Position numbers and translations under genes: made by a program. The notes beneath the pieces were generated by a model. That model saw only the letters and a list, made by a program, of their open reading frames with translations, was not told the DNA's origin and made no database searches. This document shows, piece by piece, positions 1 to 12,181 of a stretch of 43,880 bases of DNA (the first letter of the stretch is position 1; each line of letters opens with the position of its first letter). Origin of the DNA: Paraglomus occultum (lineage: Eukaryota > Glomeromycota > Glomeromycetes > Paraglomerales > Paraglomeraceae); contig CAJVPJ010000107.1 of NCBI GenBank assembly GCA_910592205.1, positions 1 to 43,880 on the forward strand, in the 5' to 3' direction.

Positions 1-88
1 AGGAGGAAAGGAAGGGACGTATAGGAACAAAGAGCAGCATAAAGCAAATTCAAAGTAAAAACTGAAATATGTAAATAAATAACTGTAC

Positions 89-586
89 CTTTATGAAAGT
101 GTAATTCGGCATTCCTTTGAGGATTCCAACATTCCGCAAACTGCCGCAATAGTCCAACTTATCCACTACAACAACATTATACTCTGGATATAGCACAACA
201 ATTTTGCGAACTAGGAAACAACCACTGTAAAGAAATGGAAAAATAGAACAATTAACAAAAACAATTACCAGTTAAGAGGAACGTTATTACTTTTCCCTTT
301 GTTTCAATAATCACGTACTCCCCCTTACTTACATAAATCCAGCTCCGCCCGTTATAAGTATGTTCTTAACTTCGGTATTAATCGGCTCAACCCTCTCTCC
401 AATGTCTTCCAAATCAAATTGTGGTATCACTTCCAGTAGATGTCTATGAGGGCTGGTCGTTGGCTTCTCTGTCGACTTGATCCCATTGACAAAGGATTTT
501 GAATCTAAATGTTGGTTGGTGTCTAAGGACTTTGAGTCTTCTTTAATTCCAACACTTGATTCCGTAGCCGTTATTCCGTCGTTCAT
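89..586 (-). CDS. dTDP-glucose 4,6-dehydratase-like NAD-dependent sugar dehydratase, 5' part (3' end outside window)
   Basis: Two exons are visible, 586-333 and 224-89, joined by a GT-AG intron in phase 2; together they give 130 residues and the gene continues past position 1. The join produces the Rossmann motif NILITGGAGFIG followed by FLVRKIVVLYPEYNVVVVDK and LDYCGSLRN. This is the NAD-binding start of the RmlB-type extended short-chain dehydrogenases, which convert nucleotide-glucose to the 4-keto-6-deoxy sugar. The catalytic YxxxK lies outside the window. About 75 residues rich in Ser, Asp and Glu precede the Rossmann fold, whereas bacterial RmlB starts almost directly with it; this may be a regulatory or targeting extension. 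The ATG at 586-584 is the only plausible start. HIR1 diverges from it. Family assignment is firm; the exact substrate is not shown. Confidence 0.85.
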
Positions 587-914
587 AATGCCAAAGGGGA
601 TGGGAAATAATAAAGGAGATTTACATTTATAGCTGCACCTTCGGTGACCGTTAAAGGTGCGCTAGAAAAGTTGTAAAAGTTTATGTCGACTAATATAGAC
701 TTTTCAGGTTCCTAAGCGATTAAGGCGTACAATCGACATAAATTAGGGAATATTTTTTCGACTTCTTTCGGAATAGCGATTTGCGCTCTTTATTAGGAAA
801 GTTACTTTGTGCAGGGTGGCTTGATTGAAAAGTATAAAATTTAGGCCATACACGTATTTTTCCGACTTGGTTAGATTGTGACAAAACATTTACAATATGT
901 CAAGTCCCGATAAA
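587..914. promoter_or_regulatory. Divergent (bidirectional) promoter region between the dehydratase-like gene and HIR1
   Basis: This 328-bp non-coding gap separates two start codons facing away from each other, so both core promoters and both 5' UTRs must lie here, unless there are further upstream non-coding exons. It is AT-rich. I see no TATA box that I would stake a position on. Confidence 0.55.
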
Positions 915-3900
915 ATGCAAATAGTCAAGGTAGGGAGGCTGACAGTTAGAAGTCCTGCGGTAATTTGACCGGTGAAGAGAATTCTAACTAGTCCGTTCTG
1001 CTTTCCTTGAATGTTTAGCCCGGTTGGGCGCATACAGGTGAGTAAATCCGCGATAGTAAGGTTTTGAGAAAAAGTCAAATTGTCTTACCGGGCTATGACC
1101 ATATTGACTAAGACGAGAAGGGTGCGAAGCAAAGCATATACTCCATACATGTACATCCTCTTGGTAAAAGAGTGGCCACTGGTAGCTTGGGTATGTAGGC
1201 TCGATCTAAGATTTTACACGCTCGCGACGCGCCATGATTCATATGTAATATAATATCTTTCTCTAGACACGAAAATAAAAGTTTGGGATGCCGAGGTAGT
1301 GTTGGATGAAACGAGATCTAATGAAGAGACGCTTTTGTGTACAATGTCTACACATAATGGTTGGTGATTTGGTTTTGAGTTATGTCCGAGATTTTGGCAA
1401 TGGAATTAACAACTTTGTTTCGGATCAAAGGCGCTGTCCTGTGTGTTCGATGGTCCAATATCGACGGCAGATATCTTGCGTCAGGCTCTGATGATCAAAT
1501 TATATTGATTTGGGAACTAGACAAGTTCGTAACTTTAGTACTGTTATATCCTCTTTGTTGCAACGAGAGGTGGTGAAAGCTTGACATTGTTTGAATTACA
1601 GCGTGTCACGTGACACAACTAGCGTGTTTGGGAGCAACGAGAAAAATATAGAAAACTGGAAGGTTGTAAGAAGACTTACCGCTCATTCTTCAGGTAAAGA
1701 GGTATCAAGTTTGATAATATTGCATATCTTGTAATATAGATACTTATTTCTTCCGTCTAATTGTAACAGATGTTGCCGGCTTATCGTGGTCTGATGATAA
1801 CAGATATCTAGCATCTTGCGGATTTGATTCTAACATATTCATTTGGGATGGTCGGACTTTTGGTAGGGCGAAATAATTGATGTATGTGATTTAATACTAT
1901 CATTTATTACTAAACTCACATGGTTATTATGTTATCATTTTTAGACCGGCTCACGACACTTACAGCACATAATGGATTTGTTAAAGGTCTAAGCTGGGAT
2001 CCAGTCGGACAATATCTGGCAAGCGAGGTAGCGCAGTGCATCGTTTTTGCGATTATGGATTATCGTGCATAACGTCGGGATAATAATAGGATTTTAATAT
2101 TCATACTAATAATTAGTCAGATGACAGAACAGTAAAAATATGGCGAACGTCCGACTGGCAAGTGGAGACTAATATTCAAGACCCTTTTGTCACGTCACCT
2201 ACAAGCACTTTTTTTCAACGGTTAAGGTATTTTCACTCTCAAAATGCATGCACTTGTCCCTGTAATTGCGTTAACAAAATAGGTGAAGTAGGGTATCATT
2301 CCGAGACTAATAAATGTTACAAACTTTTTAACGTGAATTATTGTATTTAGCTGGTCACCAGACGGATCCCATATTGCATGTGCCAATTGCCAAGAAGGGC
2401 CTGTCGCCGTGGCAGCTATTCTTCGAAGAACTGAATGGACTACAGTTGTATCTTTAGTTGGGCATCAAAGTCCGGTCGAAGTAGTCGTACGTATCGCACG
2501 CCGGCAAGTATATGTAGATGAATATGTTTTCGCATCCCGTCTGTTGCTAGATATTTACATCTCAGAATCTCATTTTGTTCAAGGCCTTCAATCCCAAATT
2601 ATTCAAACCATCAGATGAATCCTCAACAACTGGAACTATCTGTGCCGTCGGAAGTCAAGATCATTGCATATCCATTTGGTCAACGAACTATGCTCGACCA
2701 TTGTTTGCCACGGAACAAATATTTGAACGCAGCGTCCTAGATTTATGTTGGTACGTTAGCGGTTCATCTTGCGAGGAGTGTTGGCCATCATTAATTTCCT
2801 GACAACGCTTAGTTCGTGATATTCTTTACATGCATCTGTCAAAGGTCTCCGGATGGACATACTTTATTTGCTGCCTCATATGATGGGAGCGTTTGCATTC
2901 TTAGATTTTTCGAGGGTTCGTTTGGTACGCCTGTTGCACAAGAAGAGAAAGTAAGTGCCATATTGTTATAGAAATGAAATGTTTTGTTCTGGTAAAGGTA
3001 ATCATTGTTCTTTGTTTGATAAAGGAGCGAATTTTAGAGCAGTACGGTTACAAAAGAAAAGACGCAATAATAATAGAAAACACTGCGCAATATACTTTTG
3101 AAGAACAACGAAACATAGAGAAGAAATCGAATCGCATATCAGAAATAATAGAAGGTCCTCAAACTACCTCGTCTTTCGATTCACCAACGATAATCAGTGA
3201 ACCTCACCAACCGCCTTCGACGGTTCCGTCTGTGCCTCCTCAACTGCCTTCTCAATCATCCATCCAGCTTGGACAACAACAATCTCCCAACAAAACCAAT
3301 AATCCTGCGATAACTAACGCAGGATCGCCAACATCCCCGATATCGAATAATACGGTTATGTCAGAGACAAGTCCGGGAACGGGCACAGTATCGCAGCCGT
3401 CAGGGGGTGTGGCGGTTTTGGCAGGTGGAAGTACATTGGAATCAACGTCGGCAACCGCAACTGGTGTCAAGAACCTCAGTACTCCAGTGCAGCAAACCGT
3501 TACTATTATGAAAGATGGTAAAAGAAGAATACAGCCGCAGTTTCTTCGTGGGTGAGCGTACGATTTGGTTGTTGCAAAAAAGAGGGGAGGGTTTAATGTT
3601 GTAAGCGAAACTTGAATTGAAACTAATGCTTCTGAGCATAGTCTATCACCACCTGCTTCACAGCCGATGACGACATCATCTTTTCCTCCAATTACGGTAA
3701 TATCCAATCTTCTAGTTCTCTTGCTCTCCCATCTTCAATTTTATTAACCACGCTTCTTTTTCTTTTTCTTTTTCTTTTTCTACGTGTAATAATTCCAGGC
3801 TCCGTCATCCAACCTACAAGCTTCGACGAATGTATTCCAACCTTCCCAACAACATCAAGAACGACAGCAATCTTCTGTGGAAATGTCTCAGCCTTCATCT

Positions 3901-5573
3901 TCTCTTCCGCCCGGTGGTATTCCTGCGCTCTTTGTCGGCAATAAACGGCATGTGGCAGACACAGAGTCAGCGCAACCTTCTAGTAAGAGAATGGCCTCTG
4001 CTAAAGGACGTCTTGATACTGACTCAAGGACATTACGAGCAGCAAACGAATTACCAGTTGTCGCCATGTCACAAGTGAGATTGGGCGTGCCTGTTGTAAA
4101 AGAAGAGCTGAAATTGGAATTAGTTAATGGGATAATCGAATGTCGGAACAAAGACAGTGAGTGATTGCATGAGCTTGATTGGTTTAAGAAATGGAAAGGA
4201 ATATCTATAATTTTCGTGTCTTTTTCTGATTATCATGTGTTGATTTATTAGAAGTGTCAAAGATAACCTGTAGACGTAAAGGAGCCGTCGAATGGATAGA
4301 CCAGGTGAATAGTCCCATATTGCTCATTGATCACAATGACACTTACACAACATTTTCATGTGAAGACGGAAGCGTTTATATTCACTCTTCTGGTGGAAGA
4401 CGGTAAGCAATACGAAATAAGTTGCTCAAACCATCATAATGTTTCCAAAAGCTCATCGCAATATTTGATCACTTCAGCATATTTCCACCTATAATGCTCG
4501 AAGCGCCAGCATCCTTCATGGACTCTAATGATAAATATCTGCTAATATTAACTCAAATTGGCCTCATATACGCGTGGAATATTGCAACGCAAACTTCCAT
4601 TCTCTCGGGCGTATCTCTGGCACCAGTACTCCAAGTTGCGACACTATCGTCTAATGAATTCACAAAAACAACCATAAAAGCCGCATCTATCACTCGCAAC
4701 GGAGTTCCTCTTGTTCTTACATCGAATGACGACACCTGGTTATATCACATAACAATGAAATCCTGGATGCGCGTTGTCAATTCATCTTATACTGGTCCGG
4801 ACTTTCCACCTCCTACGATTCCAAAATGGAAGTTAGGTCTAATCGGAAGAGCGGAAGAACAATCACGCACAAGAAGAGGTGTTTCACAGGGACAGATTTA
4901 CCTCGAGAACCCGGGTGTTGGTCCGAGGGTGTTGGGACATTTGGAGACCGTGTTGAGTGCGGCGAAGATAATTGACAGTCCAAGTGAATTCAGACAATAT
5001 TTATTTTTATATGTGCAGCAGCTTACTGATGCTCAACAGGAAGTAAAATTGAGGGAAGTTTGTAAGGAATTGTTGGGGCCGCCCGGGGGCCAAAGGTTAG
5101 TTGAAAAGTTGAGAGAAAGCCTTAATGGGAAGGTGGAAAATAGTCAAGATCGGTTGTATTTAAACGTGTAATATTTTTTTCTACCATGCTGATTGAATGT
5201 CTTTTGACTTCCAAGTACACAAAATGGTTGGGAGCCTACCTTGCTGGTAAGAATTATTCATAGCTTCATATTCATTCCGCATTATTCATACGCGATGTCT
5301 AACTCTATGAATGATATGAATATGTACATGGTCCTTTATTTAATAGGGACAATCTAAGCACCACTTACTACGGGATGTACTTGAAATTATCAGTCAGTGT
5401 CAATTTTGAATGATATCGAGCTTTCTCCTTTATGTGTAACTGGTCTGAGTAATTTCCCCATTATTTATCCTTTCATCTCCCAATTAGGTTCTAATCGTGC
5501 TTTACAACGAATCGTCGAGGAGTTTGATGAGGCACTCAAGCGTTTCTCACAACCCGTTCCAATGGAAATGTAA
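915..5573 (+). CDS. HIR1: Histone H3.3/H4 chaperone Hir1/HIRA (HIR complex WD40 subunit)
   Basis: Twenty exons sum to 3030 nt (1009 aa; human HIRA is about 1017): 915-929, 1019-1037, 1113-1190, 1267-1359, 1431-1524, 1602-1693, 1770-1862, 1945-2027, 2117-2226, 2351-2486, 2584-2750, 2845-2950, 3025-3551, 3642-3696, 3799-4156, 4252-4402, 4478-5167, 5216-5246, 5347-5392, 5488-5573. The N-terminus reads MQIVKPGWAHTGDEKG, close to yeast and fission-yeast homologues. Residues 1 to about 360 form a WD40 propeller (DTKIKVWD, SDDQIILIWELD, SDDRTVKIW, GSQDHCISIW). A Ser/Pro/Thr/Gln-rich linker follows, then a B-domain-like KRRIQPQFL near residue 530 (the Asf1-binding motif in the family). The C-terminal Hira domain includes WEPTLLGQSKHHLLRDVLEI and the end motif NRALQRIVEEF. 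HIR complexes deposit histones outside S phase and silence histone genes. Stopping at 5171 by reading through the donor would lose the conserved C-terminus. Confidence 0.95.
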
Positions 5574-6160
5574 TAAATTCGGTAAGATAATAAAGAGAAG
5601 CCCTCTTGCGCATGACTATATGAGCAAATTATAGTAAAGTTCCTTTGTAAATAAATAATTTTCAATAAAATTTCTGGTGACCTTTTTTCAGTAAATATGT
5701 ATGCGAGAGTGTATATTGGACAAATGTACAATTTGATTGGCTCACTTCATTATATATATGTATATATTTTTCATATGTGTAGGTTGCTACTCATTTATCG
5801 GGATTTCTTTTGGTCCGGCCAAAATCAATTTTTTAAAAATCTTACATGTATCTGAAATAATAATAATTGATCCTACATACAAATGAAGGAGAAAGAAATT
5901 CAACTTGCAGAAGAGCGAAATACAGTCTCATCTTATGATATACGATAATACATGATAGAAAATAAAGTAGGAACTATATATAACTAACGTATGGAAATAC
6001 ATCATAGTAATCGATCATGAACTCAACAGTTCAGTTCTTTTACTCCTTGTACTCTTCAACAACTCTTGACGATTCCTCTTTTCGTTCGCCTTCTTAATGG
6101 TTTGAAACGGCAGAGTTCTTCCCCGATTAGGGGAATGCCGATGATATATAACCGGGCCGG
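5574..6160. other. Convergent intergenic region (3' ends of HIR1 and the Gln/His-rich gene)
   Basis: This 587-bp AT-rich spacer separates two genes meeting tail to tail. It holds AATAAA-like motifs downstream of HIR1 (for example TTCAATAAAA near 5662) and should contain both 3' UTRs and polyadenylation sites. No coding signal is seen. Confidence 0.5.
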
Positions 6161-7804
6161 TTACGATTTAACTCCCTGCTCATTTCCAATTCCAGGTGAA
6201 TGTACATTCATAGGGGGCAAGGTCGTAGTGGAGATTGGACTATGCTGTACTGGGGTGTTGCTTCCTGTGGTACTTACAGGTGAATGTTGGCCTTGTGGAT
6301 GCTGTAATTGGTGATTATGATGATGGTGGTGATGCGTAGGGGAAGTATGCTGTACTGAATGGTGAGTTGCAGAGCCAACCGAATTTTGAGACGAATGGGT
6401 GTGAGCGTTAGAAAGAGGAGAATGTTGCTGTTGTTGCTGTTGCTGTTGTTGATGTTGCTGTTGTTGATGATGTTGCTGCTGCTGTTGTTGCTGCTGCTGT
6501 GAATGAGATTGATGCTGAAGAGAAGCGGTTGCGGGGGCAGAAGAGTGTTGAGAATTGTTTGAGCTATGATGACTAGAAGTATTATGATGGTTTGTGGACG
6601 AAGTAATACCGGCGCTTGATCCAACGGGCATGGTTACACTACGAGGTTTAAGCACTTTCATGTATTTCCTTGCAGGATTCTCAGCATTCTGTCGTACTTT
6701 TTGCCGTAGCGCCTCCATTACATACTCATGATCGACTTCAGGCTCAGACGGTTTTGGACGTTTGTTATTAGAATTCACACTTATCGTGGATGTAGTGGCG
6801 GTCACCGGAGCGGATGTTGCTGAAGTAGGCGATTGGGTGTAATTGTGATCGAGAGAAGCCTGAGAGAAAGAGTTTTGAGAGTGACCTGCAGTCGGGGAGG
6901 AAAGTGTTTGGAATGGTGGAATGGATAACGTTAGAGATGGCCGTGAGTACGTATGGTTTTGTGGGTTGGTTATTCCACCGTAGTTAACATTCTCGTGAGG
7001 TGTAGCCGAACTTGGAGGTGAAAGACGAGCCGACGTGGGGGTTGTTGCCGAAAAGTGTGTATCTGATAAAAGTTTGACAGATGGTTACATGAGGATAACA
7101 TAAGAAGATTCGAAACTAAAAGCGCATTGTGCGTAATTGCTTACCGATAGGAGGGGGGATATTTAGGAAAGGACTATGTGTTTCTGAAGGCGATTTACTA
7201 CAAAAAAAAAATTAAAGACGAGCACATGAGCCGATAGTTACAATCGAGCCTGGTCAGGTTAATCATTTATACGGCAATCACATTTTCTCGTACACATACA
7301 CACTGAATCCTGAGCTCAATGCTACATAAAGATTAACATCAAGATCAATACGAATTCGCTGAATGACAACTTCTCACACAATTGACAAAAAAAAGATGAT
7401 ATATTACGTGGAACTCCGGTAAATATTGTTGGCGGCTTTCTCTGTTCTCTCATCATCTCCAAATCCAGCTGTTTACATTGTAAACGAAGTTGCTCTGTTC
7501 GGAACTTTTCCTCCTCCGCCTTGCGCTGTTTTGATCGCGAGTTAGTACGCAAATGCAATGAAGAGTGCAATGGACCAGCCATAGTGAATAGATATACATA
7601 ATATACACAGTTTGGAGCAAATAGATAATTGCAATGTCTTCAACCTACCTTGTCTTCCTCAGCCTTGGTGGCGAGTATTTGAGCAAGGAGATCGTTATTG
7701 TCCCTGTAAGTGTCGAGTATCTCGCGTAGTGAGAGATCATTCTTTGATCGGTGTGAAGCGGGCGACGGGTATGCGTATGTTGACAGACTGCGAGAGTCGG
7801 ACAT
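6161..7804 (-). CDS. Conserved protein with N-terminal coiled coil and Gln/His-rich C-terminal half, function unknown
   Basis: Four exons, 7804-7649, 7525-7408, 7183-7145 and 7062-6161, give 1215 nt (404 aa). The N-terminus reads MSDSRSLSTYAYPSPASHRS and leads into a strongly helical charged stretch: LREILDTYRDNNDLLAQILA, then KAEEEKFRTEQLRLQCKQLD and LEMMREQRK, about residues 24-85. A Ser/Pro/Thr-rich segment follows, then a conserved-looking block, KRPKPSEPEVDHEYVMEALR and QNAENPARKYMKVLKPRS, and a tail with long Gln runs and His clusters. The composition suggests a nuclear or transcription-linked scaffold, but that is inference and I do not recognise a named family. The small third exon is the least certain part: an acceptor at 7198 breaks the frame after the strong donor at 7407, while the acceptor at 7184 closes it. 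Start is the ATG at 7804-7802. Confidence 0.75.
6420..6500. repeat. CAG/CAA-type trinucleotide repeat coding polyglutamine
   Basis: On the plus strand this reads as mixed TTG/CTG triplets, which on the minus (coding) strand are CAA and CAG codons giving runs of 7-11 Gln broken by His. The mixed codon use suggests selection for the amino acid as well as slippage. Confidence 0.8.
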
Positions 7805-10800
7805 AATAACTGGAATTAGTCTGCCTAATGGTGGGAGGGAAGCAGTAGCGACAGTAGTGCTGTGGCAGTAGCGGGTAGTAGTAATATTCTATCTATGCAA
7901 GTAGCCGAACTTTGGTTTTTAGACAAGTTTAATATAGTATGTATGCCGCTCGGATTCTTTCTCTTACGATCAGTCTCGGCAAGTAAGAATTCTGGCCACA
8001 GATGATTGATATTTAACTACGGATGAGAATGTGTTTAAAAATAACTTGCCTATTGTTATTGTTAATTAACTTAATTAACGTGTTATGCGGGGCATTATGC
8101 TGCAACAAAATCAGTACAAATAGCGCCACAAAGATTTTCCAGGGTTAAAATTATCAAACCCCGACCTACAGCAACGCTTGGTGTCTCCCAAGTCTATTAC
8201 TAATATTAGTCATAGCGGAAAAGTGAAATACATCGCCAATGATAATAGTTATTTAGACGGGGAAAACTCAGAATGTCGATCCGAATGTTTTTGGTTAATC
8301 ATATTTTAGACTCGTGATATCCCCAATTATGGTTTAATTCTGCCCCACATGATTTAGCAGCTCTTTGCTAAAACCTCAACGTTATATCCTATACCAAGTC
8401 GCGGGCAACTATTCCCTCGAAAGTTGATGATCGTCCCAAATGGGAGAGAAAATAAGGGGATAAATTCTAAAAACCGCTTTTTCGATCCAGTATCAATAAA
8501 TTTTATACGATTTATGAGGCAACGCATCGGATGAGATAAAGTAAAAACCATTATTATTATTATGTTCGCTACAAACACCGAATTGCCAAGATGTAATGCT
8601 CAAACAGCATAATTCCAAAATTTCATATTCTTTATCCGATGCGAAATATGTTGAAATTGTTATTTGATTTGAAAAAATATATTTGAGATTTTATTCGTTG
8701 CTTATTGGTTCAACTACATGCCTCGCAAAACTTGTTTTGTAACGTTCGTGCAAGTCAATTTCAGGGTTGGGTCTTTTGACTATTTTGTACAAGTTTCGAC
8801 TTATATTGATAGTAACAAGTTTTTCGCCTTTTTCTTTTGCTTTTTCGAGTTGCTACAATTATCAACATACGAATTCTCTTGTGCTATTTCTAGTCAATTA
8901 GACCTGCAAAATATAATTCAGTGGCCGAAACACTACATAATAGGATGCATTGTCCTCTTGTTGTCACAGGATACATTATATTTGTTTACACCTACTATTA
9001 AAGGAATAAAGGCTTTTTGCATAATTGTGTAGCACTCGACCACAACACTCGTGATATAATGCACAGATTGGTAAGCATTTCTGTATGTCTTGTGCAACTA
9101 AAAGCGGTAAAGACTTAATTGATGATACACACATATATGTATTGGTATATATTGTTAAGTTACACGCACTGACGATTTTCGATATTAGCTTCTTGCGACA
9201 GTTACGCGAACAATCCATCAGTAATATAATAGTTTCATTCATTAAAAGTTTGCGAGTGGAACCCATATGAATCAAGTATCAGGGAAACGTGGTCTAATTT
9301 CCGCTCATACGAGCATTGTAAACAAATAATAAATAAAGGCTAACAAAAATAACTATGCACCTAAATTGGTCGGTGTGCTACTCTTCTTTTCTATTTTTCC
9401 ATCTAATTCTCCAAAAATAATTCAGTCACTAAACCTGTTTCTCTGATTTTTTTTTCACGTCCTATTGGATCCAACCACTCAGTCTCCCCGCCAGGAAAAA
9501 GTAAAAAAAAAGTACAAAAAGTACAAAAATAGAAAAAATTATTAATTTATAATACGCAACACTTACCTTGTACCATCTTCTTCCACAACCTAATATTTGA
9601 AGTAAAACTTAAAGTATACAAGCTCTTTCTCGTACCCTAGAGACTGTGTAATAGGACAGCGTGAAAGTGTTCCAGGCACCTTTTATTAGTCGACAGGCTA
9701 TGTTGTTGAGTTATTTCGCAGATAATTATTCGCCCATTCGTAAATTGGTGATCAATTACCCGTCTTAAAATTTTATTACTTTATTGTGGCTTTTCAATTC
9801 CTACTTTTAAGGTAGATCGTGTCCATGTTAACATGATTAATAATACTTAATTGTTCTTTATTAGCCATACTTTCTCAACTGATTCCACAAGCGCGTGCTT
9901 CAAATACCTTATTTTCAATAATATACTATGGGAGCAAATCGGCAGAAAATTAGAGGATTGTTTTCCAAGTCAACTTTTTATCAATGATTAATTATTCTGC
10001 ATGCATTAATTCATTTTTAAAAATCTGATATTCTCAATGATACAACATTTAGCAACAAGTTACAAAGCATCTTACTGTTCGAGTTATCACGCAATATTTG
10101 TTTATCGACTACACAGTGACTCGATAATTATTCCCCAATGAGATGACGTTGGCCTAATATGTGATATACTTTTTTCCGAACGAATAATGACGATCCCGCG
10201 ATATAACGCTATGATGATGTTATTGTGCGATTTATGTATAACAAAGCCTAGGAAATATAGCGAGGTTTGTAAATCATATTAAATCATTAAATTGTAGTTT
10301 GATGTATTGATCTCTTTTCGATGAATGAAGCGCGTTGCTCTTACTGATGTTCAAATTTATCGGGCTAAAAAAATCTTGACTCGAGCGAAGCATGAAATTT
10401 CACATAACACATGTATTTTTTTATTATAGCAAACTCTCGAATAATATGGCTGTTTCGGTCCAGCCCAATGGCTTCATCTTAAGCCACTGTGTATAGAATT
10501 GATTTGAAAGTCTCTCGGTAGTTACCCGCAGCTCGATCCAGACTATCGGCTGAGAAAGGGCTAATTGAAAAATAATAGTTGAGCTTAACTATTCGGTATT
10601 TCTGTATTTATCTCATTCACGCACTCATTTATTTATTACTAATGTATTTACCCACTAACTCATTCATTTCTTCCATTCATCTGCCTATACATTTTTAATT
10701 CTGTCACTTCTCACTCCCGCTTATCATGATTTTGTCGAGAAGCCAATTGGGCACTTTACGTAATCGGGTAACTAGATAACAGCAGCATAAGAAAAGGCTA

Positions 10801-12181
10801 TAATAATCGGTGGATTGTTTAATGTTGCGATTATTTCTTTGAAAGTGTGAGGACAAAATGTATTTGCAATAAAACCTTTTAATCTGACTTTATTAGCAGA
10901 GAGTCTACCCCGGTGTTTTTTGCCGAATGTTGATGGTTAAGTCGTGTTTGATAGAGGAATTGTTTGCAAGCTGTTATAGTCTACACAGTGTGCGGGATTA
11001 CTGTGTTAGGAATCTGGCTTTATGTGTTTTATGTGCGTTTTGGGAGGAGAGTTTGTTTTATGTGAAAAACAATATATAATAATAATGATGACCCTGCATA
11101 TATATGCGCTTCCTTATCACCGATACCGGATGGATGCACTTGGCACTTTAACAAGTTTTGAGATTGTTGACCAGAGCCTCTATTGTCATAATAATTGTTT
11201 ATCCACTTAATTCACGCAATTATCTCAATTCCGAGCACCTTAACGATGGGGATAATTTTGCAGTGATGGTAAAGACATGAGAAAGCAGCTAACCCAGTGT
11301 TACAGTTGACGCCAATTATTTCTTACGGTTTGTCAATGATTTTCAAAAGAGACTCTTTTTTTATCCAAAAACTATCGGTTTTATTCTTACCACAATCAAA
11401 GACTCATGGTATAAAAGAAGAATTTTACAGTATAAACTTGCCAAATCTATGTTGTAGCACTCCTTCTTTGATTGCGTCATTCAATATCGTATTTGAATCG
11501 TCAAACTCGAGAAACTGTCTGTTTGATAGGAAATTGCACTATCAAAATATGTTGTCAGCGTAGATCATTTAAACGGAATTATATTATGCATTTGGCGGAC
11601 GGCCTGTTGTGGGCGTCTTCCACCGTTACTAAAAGTTATGTCGGCAGGATGTGACACGCTGTCTCACGCTCGCGTGCTCTCCACAGCCACTACTAAATTA
11701 AATAAATTAGAGACGTGTATAATACAAACAAGTAAGATAAGTCTCTTTCCACGATACGGGTCCCGTTTTATGTGATCTTATATATAATATTAATAATTAT
11801 TAATTGGATAAAGCAAAATTTACGAATAAAAATAATTGTATTTACATACCACACCAAGAATCATCACTAGTTTGTGCTTTACTCTAAATTTTTAATATTA
11901 TCGGGCCAAGTCGAGACGTCAGAATTTTCAAGGACACGTTGTCTTAATATATCTAATAATTTGAGTTTGTTTATTACTGAAAAAATTTTTTTCTAGCTGT
12001 ACATTATCGGATGCTTGCACACCACCGAAAAAAAAGAAATGCTTTCAAGCAATTATAATGCTTTTTGCACGGCCTCAAATCTGAAGGAAACAAATTTATC
12101 AAAATATAAACTATTAATATCGATTCTAATATCACGTTTCTTCTTACATCTTGTTTCAGACTTGTTACTTGTAAGTAATGG
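7805..12181. other. Gene-poor AT-rich region of about 4.4 kb
   Basis: I find no exon with protein-like composition, no tRNA and no clear mobile element. The first few hundred bases must hold the promoter and 5' UTR of the Gln/His-rich gene. Short open frames at 8718-9032, on its complement at 8976-9275, and around 11022-11654 are Phe, Ile, Leu and Cys rich, lack splice context and look like chance. Long AT runs and scattered poly-A/T tracts are the only structure. Confidence 0.5.

Noticed and set aside
3252-3707. Long minus-strand open frame of 151 codons opposite HIR1 exon 13
   Set aside because: It is the antisense of a Ser/Pro/Thr-rich coding exon whose sense frame joins cleanly to both HIR1 halves.
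4494-5171. HIR1 ending at the TAA at 5169-5171
   Set aside because: Reading on gives a normal stop, but a donor at 5168 and three further exons restore the conserved WEPTLLG and NRALQRIVEEF C-terminus and the total frame.
6274-6624. Second minus-strand frame rich in Asn/Ile/Ser
   Set aside because: It is the shifted reading of the CAA/CAG repeat in the Gln/His-rich gene.
8718-9275. Overlapping open frames of about 100 codons on both strands
   Set aside because: Both are Phe/Ile/Cys-rich, have no splice context and show no motif; typical chance frames in AT-rich DNA.
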